A stretch of 64,000 nucleotides of DNA from Rhinopomastus cyanomelas. Lineage: Eukaryota > Chordata > Aves > Bucerotiformes > Rhinopomastidae. Of this stretch, positions 54,863 through 64,000 are shown one piece after another; within the stretch, counting starts at the first letter, position 1; each line of letters opens with the position of its first letter. Made by a program: the position numbers and the translations under genes. Where the stretch lies: contig VXBP01005062.1 of assembly GCA_013400115.1 (NCBI GenBank), positions 1 to 64,000 of the forward strand, in the 5' to 3' direction. The notes beneath the pieces are model-generated. The model did not search any database. It had not been told where the DNA came from and was given only the letters and a program-made list of their open reading frames with translations.

Positions 54863-57800
54863 TAATTCATAGAAGTTGTATCTTGGGATGGTGGAGAAGG
54901 GAACGCTGTCTATGGCTGTGCTTCCTGCTGGTGCTGCACGCAGGTTGTGACAAGGTTCTGAGCTCAGCCCATGCAACATCTGGCTGCTCTTGGTGGCTGC
55001 GGGCAGGGGCTGGTGTGATAAATAATGAGACCTGGGGTGTGGGATCACTCCAACTCCAGGCGCAGAAAGGACAGCTCAGACTTTAGATGGTGTCCTGCAG
55101 CACAAGTAGAGCCTCGAGGACATCCCAAAGCAGATCCGTGCCGCTAACTCACCCTGCATGGAGCCTCACAGCCACCCAGCTTCCCTGTGTGACTGGGAAA
55201 CCATCCTGCTGGTGCTGGGCTAATGGGAAACAGGCGCTTCCCTACAGCAAACAGAGGACTCAACACCGGCTGTCCTCAGAACACCCTCCAACCACACTTC
55301 CTGCAAACATCAAGCATCAAATTCTGCTCTCACTTGCTCCAGGTTTAAATCAACAAGAAGAGACCTCTCCATCCCTTTGGAGACATCCCCTGTTTTCAGT
55401 CCATCCCACTGGAAGGTAGGAAACTTGTTTCTTTCTTCTCCAAAGGACACATTTCTTTCTTTCTTCTCAGCTCCAGCGTGGCTGTGGGCACGGGAAGGGG
55501 GTTAACTGAGGGGCAACACGTGCCTTGCGCCTCGGCTCTGTCTGCGACCAGCAGCCAGGCTGCTTCCCCCAGAAGCCGTCCGCCCTCCACCGCCGGGGAG
55601 GCTTGGCTGAGCCCACGGGCGCATCGCGGACCTCACCTGGTTAAAGACCCTTTACATTTGCGAAGTGAAGCAATAACAGTAATGACGACCAGGAAACTTG
55701 GCTAAATAATCCTAAGAGGCTTACGGCGGGCTGTGCCGATTACGGCTCCCCAGCAGCGCCGCCGGCCCCGCGCACCCCGGCTCCTGCCGCCCCCGGGGCT
55801 GCAAACGGTACCCGAGCTCATCCGTGCTCAGGCGCACCCCGCTACCAGCCACCATCCGGCCGCATTTAACCGGCAATCACCAGCTGCGAGCAAAATCGCT
55901 GCGGGGAAGCACAGCCCACACTCCGTTTGCAGCCGCAAACAAACCCTTTGCGAAAGGCAGGCAGAGGGCAACCACCGGTAGGAGCCCTCGCCCCGTAAAA
56001 CACTGCTTAGGGTTGCCAGAGACCTCACGAAACACCCGACGAGTGGAAGGCATCCGCCTCACCAGCGCTTGGCTACCCGCAGTTGGACCGTCAAGGAGGA
56101 TTCCAGGAGGAGGCGGCTGGGAGGCATCTGTGCTCCCAGTACCTCCAGTGCTGCTCAGGATGGGCTCAGAATAGCTGAACCTTCGGCAGGGGCTGCTGTT
56201 TAATGTGCAGCATATGCTGCCATTTCCATGTGGATCCCAAAATAGCTGGCGCTTTGTTTTTGTGATTTCAAATGCAAAAGGTTCTGGAGTCCTGGGTGAA
56301 CGTCTGCCCTCCTGCCTGGGGAGGGAACAGGGTGTGGGTGCACCCTGATACCCTGTTTCCAGCATTGCTCACCCGAAAGTCAGCCAGAGGAGGTCATCGC
56401 TCGCTGTGAGTGTCAGCTCGTGGAACACATGTTAGATCCACACGGATTCACTAGGGGTGGATCCATGTGCTGGGAGAAGGGGGATCACACGCACAGGGTT
56501 GTTGGAGCTGGAAGGGATCTCTCGAGATCATCTTGTCCAACCTCTCCCACTGAAGCTGCAGGAAAATTTCTGGGAATCTGCGGGAAGACCCAACTGACTG
56601 GGGAAGGAGCGCTCCATTCTGGGCTTTACTGGTCTCTTACGCCAGGCTGCAGCTGTTTGGCCCAGGAGCACCCAGGCAGAACACCCCATCACCGAGGCAC
56701 TGGGCAGCTCTGCAGTTGTGGCCCCTGCACCCACTGCTCCCCAAAACTGAAGGCAGTCCCACCCCTGCACCCCTCTGACCTGCACAGGTAAAGCTGCATC
56801 CCCAGGGCTGCTCTAGATGCCTTGGGACTGTCTGAACAGCAGCAAGGGAAGGTACCACCAGCTGTCTGTGCAGCCAGCACCAGGCTCACTGCTGGGATGG
56901 AAATGTGGGGTGGTTTGGGATCAGCCCTCAACAGAAACGGGAGCCGTGTTCCCCGCTCCGGCATCACCGCTGCCTCATGTTGTCTTGCAGCCAGCACCTA
57001 CCAGAGGGAAAACATTTGCAGGAGAGAGTGGCCAGAGCAGTCCTGGGCAGAACAGGACCCTGAGCCCCAGCCGACACAAAACACCCTCCTGCACAACCCC
57101 TTGCAACTGCTCATCCTGCTTCACCCTCCCCGACAGCTCATCCCAGGACACAGAGCTGTTCTCCACAAGCTCCACAAGCTGATATTCACTCCCATCACAA
57201 GGCCAAGCAGAGCCACCTTCTCCCATCACACCAGCTCTGTTCTCCCTGTGCCTGTGAGCCAAACACAGACCCAGCCCCTCACGTTCAGGGGAGGGGAGAG
57301 CTCTGTGCAGCATCAACTCCTATTAGGCTAATTTTATCTGCTCTTAGTGCCTCTCCAAGCTGGAGTCGACGTCCTCTGAGATTATCCAGCTGACTCGTCT
57401 CAGTAGTTTTCCCCTGCTTCTACCTCTTCCCGGCCGTCTCCCAGCTGCAGGAGGATGACAGCACCACTTCCCGAGACTTGCCAGGCAGCCGGGAGCGAAG
57501 CCCCTTGTTTATTCTGCAGCAGCACCTCACCCTTCAGTGACTGGGATGATGAGCAGCTGGCCTGGAGAGCCACGTTGGGGCTCGGCACCACTGCCTCCGC
57601 GTGCCCCGCGACGCCGAGCCCGTGCACGTCCAGGAACCACGTTAACATCAGCATTTAGGGCCTGGCCCTGTTGCCATGGAAATTGATAGACTTTCTGCTC
57701 ACATTTTGGTGGGAGGAGGCGTCTTGAGAGCCACCAGTAGCTTCCAGAGTTAACACATAGGAAGCCAAGTCGGGGCTTGGCTCGCACCTCACAGCCTCAC

Positions 57801-59077
57801 CGGGACCTCAGAGCCACTGACAGCCAGCAGCGCCACGAGGCTGCACCGTGAGCTCGGGGGATTCAACAGCGTCTCGGCTTGGCAAGATTAAAGAGCCATT
57901 TGGCCACGCGATGAGGAGCTTTGGAGCTGCTCCTCTGCCACGGACACATCCTGGCCATGGCCACTCGGGCTGGCTGGGTGCAGTAAATGTCCCTGTCACA
58001 GCCCTGCGATGGCTGCCAGAGCTCTGCCCTGGATCAGGGAGCTCAGCCAGCCTTGGTGAGACACGGGGGAACTGGCCGCCGGGGCTGTCAGGAGGTTCTC
58101 CTAGCCCCATCCACAAAGCCCGGTGCCGTGTCAAGGCTGCGGAAAGTGCCACGAGAGAAAGAGCCAGGACATAGCTCCAGTGTTGTATAAGAAAGGCAAG
58201 TCCTCATCCACTACAGGGTCAGGCTGCTGGAGGGTACAAACGGCCCCCAGTTACCCTGAACTGGGCAGGGCTGCTCCCATTTGCACTGCAGACACCCCCA
58301 CACACACACTATTTTGGGGTCTCCAAACCCCCCGGCCGTTCCCGCAGGAGGAACCTGCTGGAGCGATCCCAGCGGCGATGGGCTGAGCCCGTTCCCGGGG
58401 AGGCAGCTCGAAGCTGCTCGTGGCTGCCAGCCCACACCAAGCAGCCAGAGCAGCCGGCGCTGCGGAAGCCCCGCAGAGCCCCAGCACGCGGCAACATGAG
58501 CACCTGCGGGCTAGTGGCGGCCAGACTGCCGGCACAGCCGAGATGAGCGGACTCCTGCCCGCAGAGCGGATTTGCCGGCAGTGCTGGGGAAGACAAAGCA
58601 GTCTGCGGGATCCCGCTCAGACCTGCGGGCTGTTTCGCCGTGCGACCTTACCCACCCGACCCAAGGCAACAGGATGAATTCCCACCCCACCACGGGGAGC
58701 CCCAGTAACTTCCAGTTCTGTCGTGAACCAGGAAAAGCACAGCTGTGGAGTGAGGGGTGAGCACCAGCCAAGAACGTGGGGACGTGGAGGAAGAGGTGGG
58801 CAGGTACCAGGGCTGGGCTGAGGGTACCAACATCAAACCTCGACCCGTCTAAGCTGGGGGACACTCTCAGGTCATTAAGCAGCCAGAGGAGTCACTAGAT
58901 GGCCCTGCTAGTCCTGTTCATCTGATCGCAGTGATGGATATTCAGAAACGCTCATTGAGCTGCTCCGCAGGCTTTTGGGGACTGGGAAATCTGCTCCTGG
59001 AAGGAAGGGCTTCCCGAGGAGAGTGTAGCCAGTGGCTGGTCCCACAGCCAGGAACATGGAAGGGACTGTCCAGGACA
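54863..59077. other. Intergenic stretch, no gene seen
   Basis: Mostly unique GC-rich DNA. A short reverse CR1 tip lies at 56,493-56,555 ('gagctggaagggatctctcg'). No exon chain or RNA gene could be supported. Confidence 0.5.
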
Positions 59078-59385
59078 CAGAACCATAGGGTTGGAAGAGA
59101 TCTCCAAAGGGCATCCAGTCCAACGCCCCTACAGCAAGCAGGGCCAGCACTCACCAGACCAGATTGCCCAGAGTCCCAGCCAGCCTGACCTTGAGTGGGT
59201 CCTGGGATGGGGCCTCCACCATGTCTCTGGGCAGCTTCTTCCAGGGATCCCCCACCCTCAGATTCAAGAACTTTTTCCTGATGTCTGACTTAAATCTGCC
59301 CTTTTCCAGCTTCAAACCTTGACCCCTCATCCTATTGTTCCCTGCCCTATGAAATGACTCTTCCCCAGCCTTCTCACCAGTGGCA
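59078..59385 (-). mobile_element. CR1-type LINE 3' end
   Basis: 'gggttggaagagatctccaa', 'ctccaccatgtctctgggca' and 'cttttccagcttcaaacctt', the same subfamily as 31,047 and 54,487. Confidence 0.87.
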
Positions 59386-59554
59386 CTGCTGGTCCTCACC
59401 CAGCAGATGAATGGTCCTTCCCAGTCCCACCGTGACCTGGGTGTCCCCTTCCACCCCCGAGACCAGCTCCACTTGCCAGAGACACCGCAAAGCCCAGCCT
59501 CAGCGCAGTGGTGTTGACAGTGACGGGCGCAGGAGCCAGAGAACCACGCTAACG

Positions 59555-59700
59555 AGCCTCGTGTAGCTGGCTAATCATGACATTAGCCTTATTGGATGAG
59601 AGCACTCGCATAATTGGGGCACGAGCTGCTACCTGCACCCAGACACATGTTTACATGAATTTACATCCATTTGCATCCAAATGAAGCTCCTCTGGGCTGC
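59555..59700. other. Unique TAAT/octamer-rich block
   Basis: GGCTAATCATGACATTAGCC, GCATAATTGGGGC and ATTTGCATCCAAATG (octamer ATTTGCAT) lie within about 120 bases of intergenic DNA. Candidate enhancer by motif content only. Confidence 0.35.
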
Positions 59701-59987
59701 ACACTCAGCAGTTTGTGGGTGACCTGCCATGGTCATCAGCAGCCCAGCCCCAAGGACCACCTCTTGCTGTCAGACACAAGCCTGGGCCGCTCAGGTGCCA
59801 GCAAAGCAGCAACACCCCAAGGTTGTGCCCCTTCTTGCAGGGGTCAGCAGCAGCGCCCTACCCACCTCAGCACTGCGCTCATCCAGGTGAGGACTGTTCT
59901 CTCTCCTGTCTCCAAGGGCTCTTGCCACCTTCACCAGCTCCTGGCTCCCAGGATCAGGGGCAGTTAAGCCCGTTCCTGCTCACAGTT

Positions 59988-60230
59988 GTGCAAAGAGCTC
60001 CAGGGGGGTTGTGGAGTCTCCCCTGGAGACATTTCAAACCCTCCTGCAGATGTTCCTGTGCAACTGGACCTAGGGGATCATAGAATCATAGAATCATCAT
60101 AGCTGGAAAGGACCTCCAGGGTCATCAAGTCCAGCCCTTTCTCCTAGTGCCCCCTGCTCTGGCAGGGGGATTGGACTGGATGATCTTCTGAGGTCCCTTC
60201 CAATCCCTAATGTCCTGTGATTCTGTGATC
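59988..60230 (+). mobile_element. CR1-type LINE 3' end, interrupted by a second CR1 tip
   Basis: The + strand copy ('ggttgtggagtctcccctgg' to 'ccttccaatccctaatgtcc') is broken after 'taggggatc' by a reverse CR1 tip at about 60,080-60,151 and resumes at 'ctctggcagggggattgg'. Confidence 0.88.
60080..60151 (-). mobile_element. Nested CR1-type tip
   Basis: About 72 bases beginning with the doubled terminal motif 'atagaatcatagaatcatc', in reverse orientation inside another CR1. Confidence 0.83.
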
Positions 60231-61167
60231 CAACTACTTGATTTCACAGGAATGAGGAGAGAGATTCAATCACTTGAATCCTGGTTCCCTAACAGAACTA
60301 CGGAGTCTGCAGCCGTGGAGCACAGAGAGGCAAGAAAGCCCCTCTGAAGCTGCACTGCAGCAGTCTGGGGCAGAGCAAAAGAGCTTCTCCTTCTGGCCTC
60401 CTCAGCAGAACCTGCTCCAGTAAGGTCTGAGCACAGAGCCCTGCAGCCCACCCACAGGACCACAGGGTGAGAGGCAGGTGCAGCAGCTGTGGGGGAGCCT
60501 CACGGTGAGAAACCCGGTCCCTCTGCGGAGCCTGTAATTGCAAGCTGGGAGGGACAGAAGGTACCAGCTCACTCCCCTCGCACCCCCAGCCCCAGAAAGT
60601 GCTGCTGCCCTCCTTCCAGACGCCAGCACGAAAGCAGACCATGGGACCAGCCTGCTGAAGTCCACAGCCTTGCTGTGCCCACAGACCCGAAGGCTTCGCA
60701 CCCTGCAGCGACTGATCTCCAGCCCTGGCCTGCAAGATGTGAAGAGCTAGACCCCAGAGTGCCCTTGGGATTAGACATACCTGAGCCAACCCACAGCAGT
60801 GAGAGCAACGAGTCCTGCTGGCAGCTTGGTGGGATGGTGGGTGGGAGCTGGAGCAGCCCTCGCTCCCTGTAGCTGCTCAGATGAGATCGTCTGCTGTGTT
60901 CAGAGTGTGGCCACCCAACCCAGCCCACAGCTCTGCAGCTGGAGAAACTGGGAAGAAAGGAAGAAGCATGAAGAAGCCGCTCACTCGGGGGAATCTAAGC
61001 CCAGGGGACCACCCCAGCTCTCAGTCCCACTGCCTCAAAGCCTGGTGTTTAGCCCATCTCTGCTTTAACCAGGCAGGGTGCTGCTAATGGGACCATTTCA
61101 GCCTGTGAAAACCATGTTGAGCCCCTCGGCTGGCAGGAAGACAGCTGAGATGCTCCCAGTGGCTTGG

Positions 61168-61255
61168 GTAGACTTTCTCCCTTATTTTTTACCTTCATCC
61201 CTTATTTTTTGACTTTCATCCTTTATTTTGTACTTGTACCCTTTATTTTAGGCAG
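61168..61255. repeat. Short T-rich tandem repeat
   Basis: About four imperfect units of the form TCCCTTATTTTTTACTTTCA, 20-25 bases each. Confidence 0.8.
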
Positions 61256-61980
61256 AGCTCATCGTGCTTCACTCCAAAGCAAGCTCAGCTCCCTTTGCTG
61301 GAACCTTTTGGGCTTTGAAAGTGCATGAGAAGTGGAAGCAAACCATTCTGAGGGGGTCAGCAGGACCCCCCCACCCCGTCTTCAATGGGAAGGAGAAAAC
61401 TAGAATTTCTAGGCAAAAAAATCCGGCTCCGAGGATGAGCGCGCTGGCACATGCCGGTGCCATTAGGCGCCGCAGCCAGCGGCTAATGCCAAACGACTGC
61501 GTGTCACCGGCAATGAAGGTGGGAGCGCATCGTGATGGCAACAGGAGGAGGGAAGGCGCCAGTGCCTTGCTGCTGGGATCTGGGCTCAGGCAGGGGCAGA
61601 GCACTCACGTTATTTATGGCCAGGAGGACGGGACGCTGCGTCGAGGCTGCTGGAGTGTTTGATCAGCCCAGGGCTGTCAGCGTGGCTCACAGCTGGAGGC
61701 TCCAGATAACGGGAGGAAATTAAACCCCTTCCCCTCCCTCTCCTCACCTCTCTAGTGGGCCTCTGTCGGGAGAAAGAAAGGAGTGAGGAAAGCAAGCCTG
61801 ATAAAGCAGACCCAGTGCTCCGCAGCCTCTAGCCCTGTGCTGCCTCCTGCCTTGGCTGCACCAGCAGCAAGGGCTGCGAGGCAGAGCCCAGGGGCTGCAG
61901 AGATGCAGGTTCAGGGATGCAGCCCCTGGCACAGGAAGGGAAGGAGCCCAGGGAGAGAGGAGGCTGGGATTCCCAGGTCG

Positions 61981-62082
61981 GGATGTGTTCCTGTGTGACT
62001 TGCTCTAGGTGATCCTGCTGTGGCAGGAGGATTGGACTAGCTGATCTTTCGAGGTCCCTTCCAATCCCTAATGATTCTATGA
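61981..62082 (+). mobile_element. CR1-type LINE 3' tip
   Basis: 'gatgtgttcctgtgtgactt' to 'ccctaatgattctatgag'. Confidence 0.86.
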
Positions 62083-62920
62083 GCCCAGCCAACTTGGCTC
62101 CAGCCAGTATTCCCAGACAAGCCCTACACCAGGCAAGGGCAGCACTGGGAGTGGGAGCTGTGCCCTCAAGGCTGCAGCCTGGCCGGAGGAGCAGGACCAG
62201 CCCAGAGCACAGCTGCACCGTGGTCTGCAGATCCTGAGCTCCCTCGGGCACCCCTGCTCTGCTGCAGCTTCAATGAGCTGCTCCCTCACTGAACAAAACC
62301 CCTTTCTCTGCCCTTCCCACACACTGGTGTCTCACCCACCTCCTAAATCCATCAGTGTGGGACTGAGCCCGGGCTGCAAGAGCCTGACTCCTCTACAAAG
62401 GCAGTGAAATGGGCTGCATCTGATTCCTCCCCTCCCTTTCCAGTCCTTCCACCCTCCTTTTCCCTATCTTCGAGGAACAGATGCACCCGTTCATAACCAC
62501 GCAGAACGGAGCGCGCGCCCGCCCGCCTCTGCGACTGCAGTGCAGCCCGGGGAGCACAGGAGGGAGAGCGATGTTGTGTGTGAACACACACGCGTTATCC
62601 GCTCTGATCTCCCTGCTCTTGAACAGCAACCCAACGGCACGAGCAGGCGTGAACGCGAAAGGCGTCGCTGGGGCTGCGCCGCTGTGTCACCCGCCTTGTT
62701 TATCCTCTCCAGCCACTCCATCAGCCTAATCCCACCGCCTCCCGCGGTGACAGGTCGGCAGCGGTGCTCTGCCAAAGAGCCAGGGATGGGCTGCTGGAGT
62801 GAGGAGCAGGCAATGCGCTGGAGACGGTGGCATCTCCGGGTGTCTCACCTGCAGTTCCCCAGTCAGGATCCAGCCAAGCACCCAGTAACTTGCTGGCAAT
62901 CCTGGTCTTGCAAAGATTCA

Positions 62921-63385
62921 CAGATTCCCAGAACATTAGGGATTGGAAGGGACCTCGAAAGATCATCCAGTCCAAACCCCCTGCCAGAGCAGGATCACCC
63001 AGGTCCAGTCGCGTAGGAACACGTCCAGGCGGGTTTTAAACACCTCCAGAGGAGGAGACTCCACAACCCCACTGGGCAGCCCCTTCCAGGGCTCTTGTCA
63101 CCCTCACTGGGAAGAAGTTCCTCCTGATATTTATATGGAGCTTCCTCTGTTCCAGTTTACACCCATTGCCCCTTGTCCTATCATTGGGTGCCCCTGAACA
63201 GAGCCTGGCTCCATCCTCCTGACACCCGCCCTTTCCATGTTTATCAACAATCATGGGGTCACCCCTCAGTCTCCTTTTTTCCAAGCTCAAGAGACCCAGC
63301 TCCCTCAGCCTTGCCTCATCAAGGGGGTGTTCCACTCCTCTCAGCATCTTTGTGGCTCTGCACTGGATTCATGGCACAGTGGCAC
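62921..63385 (-). mobile_element. CR1-type LINE, about 460 bp
   Basis: A reverse copy of the same young subfamily as 32,395: 'attagggattggaagggacc', 'cccattgccccttgtcctat', 'ctcaagagacccagctccct'. A 103-codon - strand frame in it is transposon-derived. Confidence 0.89.
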
Positions 63386-63404
63386 CAACTGCAGAGCCAC
63401 CAAA

Positions 63405-63480
63405 GCCTCTGGTTGGAACAGACCTCCAGGATCATCCAGTCCCACCTTCGAACCAGCGCTGCCAGCTCAACCCTGAGCCA
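63405..63480 (-). mobile_element. Short CR1-type tip
   Basis: 'ggttggaacagacctccagg' then 'atcatccagtcccacc', reverse orientation. Confidence 0.65.
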
Positions 63481-63859
63481 CCTCCCTAAGCAAGCTCCAG
63501 GAGGAGTCCAAAGACACCAGAAAGGTTCTTCGAGAAGGAAATTTGAACCCCGTGATCAGACCCACAGACCATGCTTCGCCGAGGCAGCTCTGCAGTCCCC
63601 CCCACCTCGATGCCAAGGCGGCCACCGGCACAGAGCACTCGGGCCAGCAGACACAGCCAGCTCCTCCTCGTGCGGCGGCATCTCACCAGCCCGGGTGACA
63701 ACAACCCATTCCTCACGCAGCAGACAACACCGCGACTTGGGCAAGAGCAGCGAAAACAACCACAAGGTGGAAACTTGAACAGAAGACGAGTCACCTGCTA
63801 TCAGGACAGGGGGCAGCTGGCAAGTTTCCCCGCTCAGCACTTACTCCATCAAGGCTGCC

Positions 63860-64000
63860 CGGCGATGCTAATTAAACAGGTACCTCCCAGACACGGCCGG
63901 GAAGATTTATTCGCCTCATTTTATCCTCCCAGTCCTCCACGGCGCCGCCTTAATGGCCACTGTGTGATTGCTTGGAGGAGTTTGATTTTGCACCAGTGTC
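63860..64000. other. AT-rich unique block at window end
   Basis: ATGCTAATTAAACAGG, GATTTATTCGCC and GCCTTAATGGCC in non-repeat DNA; possibly regulatory, cut by the window edge. Confidence 0.25.

Larger units (their letters stand above)
60231..62920. other. Intergenic stretch, no gene seen
   Basis: GC-rich unique DNA with the T-rich tandem repeat and one CR1 tip at 61,981-62,082 ('ggtgatcctgctgtggcagg'). No gene is supported. Confidence 0.5.

Noticed and set aside
1..64000. CRISPR arrays, bacterial operons, prophage or plasmid features
   Set aside because: The sequence is plainly vertebrate nuclear DNA. The tandem repeats found are minisatellites without spacers, and there are no prokaryotic gene arrangements.

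Overview
This is nuclear DNA from a vertebrate, almost certainly a bird. Many copies of CR1-type LINE 3' ends lie in both orientations, GC-rich introns alternate with AT-rich non-coding islands, and one gene encodes pinopsin, the pineal photopigment best known from birds. All recognised genes are interrupted and their splice phases were checked by hand; no operon or bacterial feature is present.

Left flank (1 to about 10,800). Five internal exons plus one cut exon on the + strand, all phase-compatible with good splice sites, form the 3' part of a gene whose product I could not name (about 172 codons visible, low-complexity, Ser/Pro/acid-rich). Its true 3' end is ambiguous: three candidate ends compete. 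The rest of the flank holds CR1 fragments, a 100-bp tandem duplication and AT-rich sequence.

Pinopsin (11,357 to 14,080, - strand). A complete five-exon opsin of 353 residues with retinal lysine, counterion, disulfide, ERY and NPxxY motifs, plus a TATA box and two TAATC (CRX/OTX-type) motifs just upstream.

DOC2B (19,172 to 51,308, - strand). A complete nine-exon gene encoding a 398-residue double-C2 calcium sensor for vesicle exocytosis, with all eight aspartate calcium ligands. Its 3' UTR probably runs to about 17,170, where three AATAAA signals cluster. Its CpG-island promoter lies at about 51,000-51,700. The introns carry most of the repeats: three minisatellites, a CT microsatellite serving as a splice polypyrimidine tract, a second CpG island in intron 1, an inverted duplication of about 120 bp, and CR1 copies nested in CR1 copies.

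Right flank (51,700 to 64,000). No gene could be supported. It holds CR1 fragments, a 30-base assembly gap beside a C run, and a few AT-rich homeodomain-motif-bearing blocks that may be regulatory. Pinopsin and DOC2B point the same way, with pinopsin downstream of DOC2B; the unknown left-hand gene converges on pinopsin. Nothing in the sequence shows that the genes act together, although both are expressed in neural or neuroendocrine tissue. I found no clearly undescribed system; the best leads are the unidentified left-hand gene, a possible in-frame DOC2B microexon, and the intron 1 CpG island.
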